Origin: Streptomyces sp. SID9727
GTDB lineage: Bacteria > Actinomycetota > Actinomycetes > Streptomycetales > Streptomycetaceae
Reading direction: 5' to 3'
Assembly: GCF_010550605.1 (NCBI RefSeq)
Contig: NZ_JAAGNI010000172.1
Span: forward strand, 1-62,311
Length of the DNA stretch: 62,311 nt
The notes under the pieces are model-generated. The model was not told the origin of the DNA. It ran no database searches and saw only the letters and a list, made by a program, of their open reading frames with translations. Positions 17,436 to 24,781 of the stretch are shown here, in pieces. The translations under genes were made by a program, and so were the position numbers. Position 1 is the first letter of the stretch; every line of letters begins with the position of its first letter.

Positions 17436-18487
17436 CCGGCACGGTACGGCCGTCCACGGCCGACGACTTCGACACGGCGCTGAAGGACGGCGGTGCGAGC
17501 GGCGACTCCCCGCTCAGCAGGCTCAAGCTGATCCGGTGGAGCGACTTCTCGCTGGTGCCGGTGATCCTGGCGCTGATGCTGATCGGCTTCATCGTCTCGC
17601 CGGTCTTCCTCACCTCCGACAACCTGATCAGCGTCGTCCAGCAGTCCTCCGAGCTGAGCCTGCTCGTCCTCGGTCAGGCCCTGATCCTCATCTGCGGCCG
17701 GATGGACCTCTCGCTGGAGTCCACGATCGGCATCGCGCCGGTCGTCGCCATGTGGCTGGTGCTGCCTCCCGACGGCGGCCGCTTCGCCGGCCTCGGTCTG
17801 CTCCCCGGCTGGTCCGCGATCCCGCTCTGCCTGCTGGCCGGCCTCGCGGTCGGCGCCGTCAACGGCTTCCTGATGCTGAAACTCCGGGTCAACGGCTTCA
17901 TCGCCACGCTCGGCATGCTCACGATGCTGCGCGGCCTCCACATCGGCATCACCGAGGGCAAGTCCATCACCGATGTGCCGGAGTCCTTCCGCTACCTCGG
18001 CAAGAGCGAGTGGTTCGGGGTGCCGGCCGCCGTCTGGATCTGCCTGGTCCTCTTCGCGGCCGGCGGCGCCGCCCTCGCCTGGCTGCGCCACGGACGCGCG
18101 CTGTACGCGATCGGCGGCAACCCGGAAGCGGCCCGGGCGGCCGGCATCCGCGTCGACCGGGTCACCTGGATCGTCCTCGCGATCGGCGGCCTGCTCGCGG
18201 CCTTCGCCGGCATCCTCTACACCGGCCACTACGGGGCGGTCGCCGCCACCCAGGGCGACGGCTGGATCTTCCAGGTGTTCGCCGCCGCGGTGATCGGCGG
18301 CATCAGCCTCAAGGGCGGCCGGGGCACGCTGTTCGGTGCCCTCACCGGTGTGCTGACGCTCCAGCTGGTCGTCAACGTCATGACCCTGGGCGGTGTCCCG
18401 GCCCTCTGGAACCAGTTCCTGAACGGCGCGATCATCATCGTCGCCCTGGTCATCTCCCGCTTCGCGAGCGGCGAGAAGCAGGACTGA
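17432..18487 (+). CDS. CUT2-type sugar ABC transporter permease
   Basis: A 351-residue integral membrane protein of the RbsC/BPD_transp_2 family. About ten hydrophobic segments are seen, starting with LVPVILALMLIGFIVSP. Family motifs are GQALILICGRMDLSLESTIG, the loop VNGFLMLKLRVNGFIATLG, and YAIGGNPEAARAAGI, the coupling-helix region. It forms the channel for the sugar delivered by the upstream lipoprotein. ATG 17432 overlaps the ATPase stop. It is the last gene of the operon, followed by a repeat element and a strong hairpin facing the GntR gene. Confidence 0.92.
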   Translation: MTGTVRPSTADDFDTALKDGGASGDSPLSRLKLIRWSDFSLVPVILALMLIGFIVSPVFLTSDNLISVVQQSSELSLLVLGQALILICGRMDLSLESTIGIAPVVAMWLVLPPDGGRFAGLGLLPGWSAIPLCLLAGLAVGAVNGFLMLKLRVNGFIATLGMLTMLRGLHIGITEGKSITDVPESFRYLGKSEWFGVPAAVWICLVLFAAGGAALAWLRHGRALYAIGGNPEAARAAGIRVDRVTWIVLAIGGLLAAFAGILYTGHYGAVAATQGDGWIFQVFAAAVIGGISLKGGRGTLFGALTGVLTLQLVVNVMTLGGVPALWNQFLNGAIIIVALVISRFASGEKQD

Positions 18488-18499
18488 AGGGGGTGTTTC

Positions 18500-18545
18500 C
18501 AGCCGCGCCGGCGTTTGAGGCGCGGGGTCCGGGGCGGAGCCCCGG
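18500..18545 (+). repeat. Streptomyces-type intergenic repeat
   Basis: The stretch around GCCGGCGTTTGAGGCGCGG, then CCGGGGCGGAGCCCCGG, matches a repeat I recall as common downstream of Streptomyces genes. It folds into two adjacent hairpins (CCGCGCC/GGCGCGG and CCGGGGC/GCCCCGG) and may help terminate the operon. Genome-wide recurrence is recall, not shown in this window. Confidence 0.55.
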
Positions 18546-18552
18546 TCACGGT

Positions 18553-18586
18553 GAGGGGCGGGTGGGGGAGGTCCCCCCCGCCCCTC
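18553..18586. terminator. Bidirectional hairpin between permease and GntR genes
   Basis: A GAGGGGCGGG-type left arm from 18553 pairs with the right arm ending at 18586. About 14 pairs form, with a single T bulge or mismatch. It sits between converging genes 12 bases before the GntR stop. Confidence 0.7.
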
Positions 18587-18598
18587 AAGCGCTTGCCG

Positions 18599-19270
18599 CT
18601 ACAACGTGGAGCGCAACCACTGCTCCACGCTCGCCACATGCACCGTCGCCCACGCCCGCGCGGCCTCCGCGTCGCGGTCGCGCAACGCCCCCAGAATCGC
18701 CCGGTGCTCATGCAACGTCCGGCTCACCGCGTCCTCCTGCGTCAGCCCCCGCCACACCCGCGCCCTCGTGGTCGGCCCCGAGAGCCCGTCCAGCAGCGAG
18801 CAGAGCACCGAGTTGCCCGACGACTGGACGATGCCCCGGTGGAAGTCCAGGTCGCAGGCGACCAGCTCCTCCACCGACGGGTGCTCACCCAGCGCGTCGA
18901 GCTGCGCGCTCAGGGCGTCCAGCTGGTCCTCGCCGATCCGGCTCGCCGCCATCGCCGTCGCGGCGGGCTCCAGGATGCGGCGCACCGCCAGGAACTCCAG
19001 CACGGTGTCGTCCCGGTGGAAGTCCACGACGAAGCTCAGCGCTTCGAGGAGCAGCTGCGGGTCGAGGCTCGTCACGTACGTGCCGTCGCCCTGGCGGACG
19101 TCGAGAATGCGGATCAGCGACAGGGCGCGCACCGCCTCCCGCAGCGAGTTGCGGGAAAGCCCCAGCTCCGAGGCGAGTTCGCTCTCCTTGGGGAGACGAT
19201 CGCCGGGCCGTAGCGCACCCGAGACGATCATTCCCTTGATCTTCTCGATGGCCTCGTCGGTGACAGCCAT
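18599..19270 (-). CDS. GntR/FCD-family repressor of the fuconate-type operon
   Basis: A 223-residue regulator. The N-terminal winged helix (about 1-70) contains GALRPGDRLPKESELASELG and SRNSLREAVRALSLI. The C-terminal FCD ligand domain (about 85-220) has metal-ligand-type residues in CDLDFHRGIVQ and TLHEHRAILGAL. FCD regulators commonly bind sugar acids. The gene faces the fuconate-type operon, and its own promoter has the operator word ATACATCGGATG also found at the operon promoter, so autoregulation plus operon control is likely (inference). ATG 19270 is the only start that leaves the DNA-binding helices complete. Confidence 0.88.
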   Translation of the reverse strand: MAVTDEAIEKIKGMIVSGALRPGDRLPKESELASELGLSRNSLREAVRALSLIRILDVRQGDGTYVTSLDPQLLLEALSFVVDFHRDDTVLEFLAVRRILEPAATAMAASRIGEDQLDALSAQLDALGEHPSVEELVACDLDFHRGIVQSSGNSVLCSLLDGLSGPTTRARVWRGLTQEDAVSRTLHEHRAILGALRDRDAEAARAWATVHVASVEQWLRSTL

Positions 19271-19283
19271 GGGCGACCTCCAG

Positions 19284-19297
19284 ACATCCGATGTATC
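19284..19297 (-). promoter_or_regulatory. Operator in front of the GntR gene
   Basis: ACATC-C-GATGT (19284-19294) is a perfect 5-1-5 inverted repeat 14 bases before the start codon. Read on the coding strand it gives ATACATCGGATGT, sharing 12 consecutive bases with the operator at 12644-12655, some 6.6 kb away. Confidence 0.65.
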
Positions 19298-19378
19298 GCC
19301 CCATTATGCGGTCACGACGAAGGCCGGTACGACCGTCGGACCGCCCCCCGGTCCGCCCGGCCGTCCGGCCCGTCCCGC

Positions 19379-20992
19379 TCAGCCGCGCCGCTCGCCGAGC
19401 ACCTTCTCCACACCGGCCCGGACCTCGTCCGTCGCCAGGCCCCGGATCGTCAGCGTCGTCCGCCGCCGCAGCACGTCGTCCGCGGTCTCGGCCCACTCGT
19501 GGTCCCGGGCGTAGGCGACCTGCGCCCACACCTCCGGGGCGTCCGGGTGGACGCGCTCGGCGAGCGCCGGGTTCTCGTTGGCCATCCGGGCGATGTCGAA
19601 GGCGAGCGAACCGTAGTGCGTGGCCAGATGGCGCGCGGTGTCGGCGGCCATCCGGGGGCCGGGGGCCCCGCCGTCCACCAGCAGCCGGTGCGCCACCGCG
19701 TTCGGGGAGGCGATCCCGGGCAGCGGCAGCTTCCTCGGCAGCCGGGCCATCGGCTCCATGTCCTCCGCCAGCGGGTGCCCGGGCAGCGCGGCCAGCTTGT
19801 TCATCACCGTACGGCCGATGTGGCGGAAGGTCGTCCACTTGCCGCCGGCCACCGACAGCATCCCGCCCCGGCCCTCCGTCACGACCGTCTCGCGCTTGGC
19901 CTTCGAGGTGTCGCCGGGCCCGCCGGGCAGGACCCGCAGTCCGGCGAAGGAGTAGGTGATCAGGTCCCGGGAGAGCTGCTGGTCCCGTACCGAGAACGCC
20001 GCCTCGTCCAGGATCTGCGCGGTGTCCTTCTCCGTCACCGCGACATCCGCCGGGTCGCCCTCGTACGCCTCGTCCGTCGTACCGAGCAGCAGCATGTCCT
20101 CCCAGGGCAGGGCGAACGTGATGCGGTACTTGTCGATCGGCGTGGCCAGCGCGGCCTTCCACGGCCGGGTCCGCTTCAGCACCAGGTGGGCGCCCTTGGA
20201 CAGGCGTATGGAGGGCGCCGCGTTCGGGTCCTCCATCTTCCGCAGGTGGTCCACCCACGGCCCGGTCGCGTTCAGCACCAGCCGGGCGGTCACCCCGAAC
20301 TCCGTACCGTCCAGGGAGTCCCGCAGCTCCGCGCCCGTCACCCGGCCTCGGGTGAACCGCAGCCCGGTCACCGCCGCGTGGTTCAGCACCACCGCGCCCG
20401 CGTCGACGGCCGCGCGGACCGTCATCAGCGCCATCCGCGCGTCGTTCATCTGGTCGTCGCCGTACACCGCGACGGCCCGCAGGTCGTCCGTACGCAGCTC
20501 CGGCACATCGCGTGCCGCCCGCGCCGGGCTGATCACATGGCCGACACCGTCGCCGAAGGCGGACAGCGCCGAGTACGCGAACACGCCCGCGCCGAGCTTC
20601 GCCGCGCCGTGCGGCCCGCCCTTGTAGACCGGCAGGTAGAAGGTGAGCGGGTTGGCCAGGTGCGGGGCGACCTGGCGGGAGACCGCACGGCGCTCGAAGT
20701 GGTTCTCCGCCACCAGCTTCACCGCACCGGTCTGGAGGTAGCGCAGACCGCCGTGGAGCAGCTTGGAGGAGGCGGAGGAGGTGGCGCCGGCGAAGTCGCC
20801 GGCGTCCACCAGGGCCACCCGCAGTCCGGACTGCGCGGCGTGCCAGGCGGTGGAGATGCCCAGGATGCCGCCGCCGATCACCAGGAGGTCGTACGTCGCC
20901 TTGGAGAGCTGCTCCCGGGTCTCGGCACGGCTCGGGAGGGAGCCGGAGGCCGGATGCGTCCCGAGTGCGGGGACGCTCTGCAGGGTGGTCAT
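19379..20992 (-). CDS. glpD: Glycerol-3-phosphate dehydrogenase (FAD)
   Basis: A 537-residue membrane-associated flavoprotein that oxidises glycerol-3-phosphate to dihydroxyacetone phosphate and feeds electrons to the quinone pool. It has an N-terminal FAD Rossmann motif (VIGGGILGISTAWHAAQSG), ATSSASSKLLHGGLRYL (typical of GlpD), and the second FAD segment LSVAGGKWTTFRHIG. A DAO C-terminal domain follows. ATG 20992 gives the usual N-terminus and lies 5 bases after the glpK stop. It is the third structural gene of the operon (gylB in S. coelicolor naming). Confidence 0.95.
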   Translation of the reverse strand: MTTLQSVPALGTHPASGSLPSRAETREQLSKATYDLLVIGGGILGISTAWHAAQSGLRVALVDAGDFAGATSSASSKLLHGGLRYLQTGAVKLVAENHFERRAVSRQVAPHLANPLTFYLPVYKGGPHGAAKLGAGVFAYSALSAFGDGVGHVISPARAARDVPELRTDDLRAVAVYGDDQMNDARMALMTVRAAVDAGAVVLNHAAVTGLRFTRGRVTGAELRDSLDGTEFGVTARLVLNATGPWVDHLRKMEDPNAAPSIRLSKGAHLVLKRTRPWKAALATPIDKYRITFALPWEDMLLLGTTDEAYEGDPADVAVTEKDTAQILDEAAFSVRDQQLSRDLITYSFAGLRVLPGGPGDTSKAKRETVVTEGRGGMLSVAGGKWTTFRHIGRTVMNKLAALPGHPLAEDMEPMARLPRKLPLPGIASPNAVAHRLLVDGGAPGPRMAADTARHLATHYGSLAFDIARMANENPALAERVHPDAPEVWAQVAYARDHEWAETADDVLRRRTTLTIRGLATDEVRAGVEKVLGERRG

Positions 20993-20997
20993 GTCGT

Positions 20998-22539
20998 CTA
21001 CTCCTCGTCGTCCAGCCAGCCCATGGTGCGTTCCACGGCCTTGAGCCAGCTCTTGTACTCGCGGGCGCGGGTGTCCGCGTCCATGCGGGGGGTCCACTCG
21101 GCGGCGCGGCGCCAGTTGGCGCGCAGCGCGTCGGTGTCCGGCCAGAAGCCGACGGCCAGGCCGGCGGCGTAGGCGGCGCCGAGGCAGGTGGTCTCGGCGA
21201 CCATCGGGCGCACCACGGGCGCGTCCAGGAAGTCGGCGAGCGTCTGCATCAGCAGGTTGTTGGAGGTCATGCCGCCGTCGACCTTGAGCGAGGTCAGCTC
21301 GACGCCGGAGTCCTTCGTCATGGCGTCGCTGATCTCACGCGTCTGCCAGGCGGTGGCCTCCAGTACGGCACGGGCGATGTGCGCCTTGGTGACGTAACGG
21401 GTGAGACCGGCGATGACACCGCGGGCGTCCGGGCGCCAGTACGGGGCGAACAGGCCGGAGAACGCCGGCACGAAGTACGCGCCGCCGTTGTCCTCCACCG
21501 AGGAGGCCAGGGTCTCGATCTCGGCGGCGGACTGGATCAGCCCCATCTGGTCACGCATCCACTGGACCAGCGAACCGGTGACGGCGATCGACCCCTCCAG
21601 GGCGTACACCGCCTTCTGGTCGCCGATCCGGTAGCCGACCGTCGTCAGCAGCCCGTTGTAGGAGTTGACGGGCGTCTCACCGGTGTTCATCAGCATGAAG
21701 GTGCCGGTGCCGTACGTGGACTTGGCCTCGCCCTCGGAGAAGCAGGTCTGGCCGAACAGCGCCGCCTGCTGGTCGCCCAGCGCGGAGGCCACCGGCACCC
21801 CGTCGAGCACGCCGCCCCTGGTGGTGCCGTAGACCTCGGCGGAGGACCGGATCTCGGGCAGCACGGCCGTCGGCACGCCGATGGAGGAGCAGATCTTCTC
21901 GTCCCACTGCATGGTGTGCAGGTTCATCAGGAGGGTGCGCGAGGCGTTGGTGACGTCGGTGACGTGGACGCCGCCGTCGGTGCCGCCGGTCAGGTTCCAG
22001 ATGACCCAGGAGTCCATCGTGCCGAAGAGGATGTCGCCGCGCTCGGCCCGCTCGCGCAGCCCCTCGACGTTGTCGAGCAGCCAGCGCACCTTGGGCCCGG
22101 CGAAGTACGAGGCGAGCGGCAGCCCGGTCTCGCGGCGGAAGCGGTCCTGGCCGACGTTGCGGCCGAGTTCCTTGCAGAGCGCGTCGGTACGGGTGTCCTG
22201 CCAGACGAGGGCGTTGTGGACGGGCTCACCGGTGTGCTTGTCCCACAGCAGGGTGGTCTCGCGCTGGTTGGTGATGCCGATCGCCTTGACGTCGGCGGCG
22301 GTGATGCCCGCCTTGGAGATCGCCCCGGCGACGACTTCCTGGACGTTCGTCCAGATCTCGGCCGCGTCATGTTCGACCCAGCCCGGCCTGGGGAAGATCT
22401 GCTCGTGCTCCTTCTGGTCGACGGAGACGATCCGCCCGTCCTTGTCGAAGACGATGCAGCGGCTGGAGGTCGTGCCTTGGTCGATGGCCGCGATGAACGG
22501 CCCGGCGCCGTGGCTGCCGGTGGTGTGTGCGTCGGTCAC
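20998..22539 (-). CDS. glpK: Glycerol kinase
   Basis: A 513-residue FGGY kinase that phosphorylates glycerol with ATP to sn-glycerol-3-phosphate. It begins with a short Gly/His-containing tail followed by [18 protein letters not shown], the phosphate-binding motif. Further motifs are [21 protein letters not shown] and the FGGY signature region [20 protein letters not shown]. The length matches GlpK. It lies between glpF (42-base gap) and glpD (5-base gap), so it should be on the same message under GylR control. Confidence 0.96.
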   Translation of the reverse strand: MTDAHTTGSHGAGPFIAAIDQGTTSSRCIVFDKDGRIVSVDQKEHEQIFPRPGWVEHDAAEIWTNVQEVVAGAISKAGITAADVKAIGITNQRETTLLWDKHTGEPVHNALVWQDTRTDALCKELGRNVGQDRFRRETGLPLASYFAGPKVRWLLDNVEGLRERAERGDILFGTMDSWVIWNLTGGTDGGVHVTDVTNASRTLLMNLHTMQWDEKICSSIGVPTAVLPEIRSSAEVYGTTRGGVLDGVPVASALGDQQAALFGQTCFSEGEAKSTYGTGTFMLMNTGETPVNSYNGLLTTVGYRIGDQKAVYALEGSIAVTGSLVQWMRDQMGLIQSAAEIETLASSVEDNGGAYFVPAFSGLFAPYWRPDARGVIAGLTRYVTKAHIARAVLEATAWQTREISDAMTKDSGVELTSLKVDGGMTSNNLLMQTLADFLDAPVVRPMVAETTCLGAAYAAGLAVGFWPDTDALRANWRRAAEWTPRMDADTRAREYKSWLKAVERTMGWLDDEE

Positions 22540-22581
22540 GGTGTGCTCCCGGAGGTCTGTGCGGTGTGGGGTGAGGGCGGG

Positions 22582-23373
22582 TCAGGCGAAGGCGAGGTTG
22601 TAGAGGCCGCCCGCGAGGGCGGCGCCGATCAGCGGGCCGACGACGGGGACCCATGCGTAGCCCCAGTCGGAGCCGCCCTTGTTCGGCAGCGGCAGCAGCG
22701 CGTGCACGATACGCGGACCGAGGTCGCGGACCGGGTTGATCGCGTAGCCCGTCGGCCCGCCGAGCGACAGGCCGATGCCGACGACCACCAGGGCGGTGAT
22801 CAGCGCGCCCAGCGCGCCGAGCCCGTTGCCCTCGTCGTTGAGCCCCTGGGTGAGGATGGCGAGCACCAGCACCATCGTGGCGATGACCTCGGTGAGGACG
22901 TTCTGCACGGCGTTGCGGATCTCGGGGCCCGTCGAGAAGACACCGAGCACCGGCCCGGCCTTGGGGGCCGCGGCCTGGTCGACCATGCCCTCCTCACCCG
23001 AATGGGCGCGCAGGATCTCCGGATCGTTGAGGTGCGCCCGGAACTGCCCGTAGTAGGTCAGCCAGACCAGCACGGCGCCGATCATCGCGCCGAGCAGTTC
23101 GGAGGCGAGGTAGAGCGGCACGTCGCTCCACTTCGTTCCGCCCTCGATGGCCAGGCCGATGGTGACGGCCGGGTTGAGATGCGCCCCCGACACGCCGCCG
23201 GCGAGATACGCGCCGGTCAGCACCGCGAAGCCCCACCCGAAGGTGATGGCGACCCAGCCGGCGTTCTGCGCCTTCGAGTGCTTGAGCGTGACGGCGGCAC
23301 AGACACCGCCGCCGAGCAGGATGAGCACGGCGGTACCGATGGTCTCGCCGATGAAGATGTCGGAGCTGGACAC
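22582..23373 (-). CDS. glpF: Glycerol uptake facilitator (aquaglyceroporin)
   Basis: A 263-residue MIP-family channel with six membrane segments. The start is GTG 23373 with AAGGAG 7-8 bases upstream. The first half-helix motif is [12 protein letters not shown]. The second reads [13 protein letters not shown], i.e. NPV in place of the usual NPA, with the following Arg-Asp conserved as in glycerol-selective members. It should let glycerol diffuse into the cell, where GlpK traps it. It is the first structural gene after gylR on the same strand (gylC in S. coelicolor naming). Confidence 0.94.
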   Translation of the reverse strand: MSSSDIFIGETIGTAVLILLGGGVCAAVTLKHSKAQNAGWVAITFGWGFAVLTGAYLAGGVSGAHLNPAVTIGLAIEGGTKWSDVPLYLASELLGAMIGAVLVWLTYYGQFRAHLNDPEILRAHSGEEGMVDQAAAPKAGPVLGVFSTGPEIRNAVQNVLTEVIATMVLVLAILTQGLNDEGNGLGALGALITALVVVGIGLSLGGPTGYAINPVRDLGPRIVHALLPLPNKGGSDWGYAWVPVVGPLIGAALAGGLYNLAFA

Positions 23374-23461
23374 CCGCGACTCCTTTGTCCTTCGTCCAGG
23401 AAGCCGAACCCCGGGTCCCACCGGTGGTCCGCGCCCTCGTGTGAGGGCTTGGCCGGCCCCC

Positions 23462-23627
23462 GGGGGGTGTCTTGCCGACCATGGCCAGGTCCACGGCGTC
23501 CGGCACGGCACCTCGCGGCGTTCCCGAACCGCCCCGACAGCTCCGCTATCGCGACACTCCGGCACCTTGGATGCACCGCACCGGACGCCGTGGCCTGTCC
23601 GGCCCTGATCGGCAAGACACCCCCCAG
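23462..23627. repeat. Long imperfect inverted repeat in the glpF leader
   Basis: Arm 23462-23503 and arm 23583-23627 are inverted copies. The outer 17 bases (GGGGGGTGTCTTGCCGA) and the inner 13 bases (CCACGGCGTCCGG) match perfectly; the middle has small differences and a 3-base gain. A 79-base spacer separates the arms. It could fold into one large stem in the glpF leader RNA, or be a relic of an inserted element. Confidence 0.75.
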
Positions 23628-23640
23628 GCACGGTCACACC

Positions 23641-23680
23641 CTAACGCGTATATCCGTTAGGTGTTCGACAATGCCGACCG
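23641..23680 (-). promoter_or_regulatory. Candidate GylR operator of glpFKD
   Basis: TGTTCGACAATGC at 23662-23674 is identical over 13 bases to the first part of the palindrome in front of gylR. Beside it is CTAACG-N8-CGTTAG (23641-23660), a perfect 6-base inverted repeat. TAGGGT on the minus strand at its edge could be a -10 box. Confidence 0.55.
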
Positions 23681-23755
23681 GTGAACGGCAGTGTTTCTCC
23701 CGGGCGAAGCCAGCGTCAAGAGGGATGTGACGTACGAATCGATCGTTACGAGGGA

Positions 23756-23779
23756 AGCCGGCCGAGTGCGCGGCCGGCT
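23756..23779 (-). terminator. Hairpin at the gylR stop codon
   Basis: AGCCGGCC and GGCCGGCT pair perfectly over 8 bases around an 8-base loop. The stem touches the gylR stop and is followed by a short T-containing tail. It probably gives partial termination between gylR and glpF. Confidence 0.5.
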
Positions 23780-24543
23780 CAGAAGCGCCTGGCGCCCAGG
23801 TCCCGCGAGACCGCGCGGGCGCAGTCGCGGACCGCGGCGACCAGCTCCGGACGCAGCTCGCCGTCCTTGCAGACCCGCTCCACCGCACCCGTCACGGCTA
23901 TGGCCCCGACCGGCATCCGGCGCCGGTCGTGGATCGGGGCGGCCACCGCGGCGACGCCCTCCCAGGTCTCCTCCACGTCGGACCCCCAGCCCCGGGCCCG
24001 CACCCCGTCGAGCACGGCCTCGAACTCCTCGGCGCCGGTCACCGTCCGGGGCGTGAACGACTGCCGCTCCGCCTCCACCGCCTCGGTGTGCGCCACCGGG
24101 TCGTACGCGGCCAGCACCTTGCCCAGGGCCGTGGAGTGCAGCGGCTGCATGGCGCCCACCTCCAGGACCTGGCGGCTGTCGTCGGGCCGGAAGACGTGGT
24201 GGACGATGAGCACGCCCTGCTGGTGCAGTACGCCGAGGTGGACGCTCTCGCCGCTGGACCGGGCCAGGTCGTCCGTCCAGACCAGGGCCCGGGCCCGCAG
24301 CTCGTGGACGTCGAGATAGCTGTTGCCCAGGCGCAGCAGCTCCGCGCCCAGCTGATAGCGGCCCGAGGCGGTGTCCTGCTCCACGAAGCCCTCCTGCTGG
24401 AGGGTGCGCAGGATGCCGTGTGCGGTGCCCTTGGCCAGGCCCAGTGAGGAGGCGATGTCGGACAGCCCGAGCCGCCGCTCGCCGCCTGCCAGCAGGCGCA
24501 GCATCGCGGCCGCCCGCTCCAGCGACTGGATGTTCTTGGCCAT
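23779..24543 (-). CDS. gylR: Glycerol operon regulator GylR (IclR family)
   Basis: A 254-residue IclR-type regulator. The start MAKNIQSLERAAAMLRLLAG is preceded by GGAGGAG; a start 10 codons earlier is possible. The winged helix (about 1-70) includes LGLSDIASSLGLAKGTAHGI. The IclR effector domain includes GAMQPLHSTALGKVLAAYDP and the C-terminal GAIAVTGAVERV. In S. coelicolor GylR represses the glycerol operon and its own gene and is released by glycerol-3-phosphate (recall of the studied homologue). Position directly upstream of glpFKD on the same strand fits. Confidence 0.94.
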   Translation of the reverse strand: MAKNIQSLERAAAMLRLLAGGERRLGLSDIASSLGLAKGTAHGILRTLQQEGFVEQDTASGRYQLGAELLRLGNSYLDVHELRARALVWTDDLARSSGESVHLGVLHQQGVLIVHHVFRPDDSRQVLEVGAMQPLHSTALGKVLAAYDPVAHTEAVEAERQSFTPRTVTGAEEFEAVLDGVRARGWGSDVEETWEGVAAVAAPIHDRRRMPVGAIAVTGAVERVCKDGELRPELVAAVRDCARAVSRDLGARRF

Positions 24544-24563
24544 CGCGCCGTACTCCTCCACCT

Positions 24564-24582
24564 TGTTCGACAATGCTGAACA
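24564..24582 (-). promoter_or_regulatory. Candidate GylR autoregulatory operator
   Basis: TGTTCGACAATGCTGAACA is a 19-base palindrome in which 7 of 9 base pairs match. It lies 21 bases upstream of the gylR start, and its first 13 bases recur at the glpF promoter. It also lies in the gap shared with metH. Confidence 0.65.
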
Positions 24583-24781
24583 CTATCGGTCGATGCCGAA
24601 CCGCGCTCGGCCGCGTGGAAAGTCCGCAGCACCTCGTGACACCCGGACTCCCCGTCATCAGGATGCCGTCCGGCTCGTGGGACAGAGTGACGGCCCACGT
24701 CGAGGCCCGGCTACCCTGGCCGGGTGCGCCTTCCGCCGAAGACGCAAAGCCGACAGCCGTCGCATCCCAGGGAGTACATCC

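Larger units (their letters stand above)
23374..23778 (-). other. 405-base gylR-glpF intergenic region
   Basis: There is no convincing gene here. On the minus strand, in transcription order, it holds a hairpin at the gylR stop, a GylR-like half operator next to a CTAACG/CGTTAG inverted repeat, a long imperfect inverted repeat of 42-47-base arms, and the glpF ribosome site. It therefore looks like a promoter plus a structured leader for glpFKD. Confidence 0.75.

Noticed and set aside
24735..24760. c-di-GMP (GEMM) riboswitch before metH
   Set aside because: Only GACGCAAAGCC agrees; the paired helices and tetraloop receptor of that riboswitch were not found.
24544..24781. Cobalamin riboswitch upstream of metH
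   Set aside because: No B12-box-like sequence was recognised, and the gap is short and shared with gylR.
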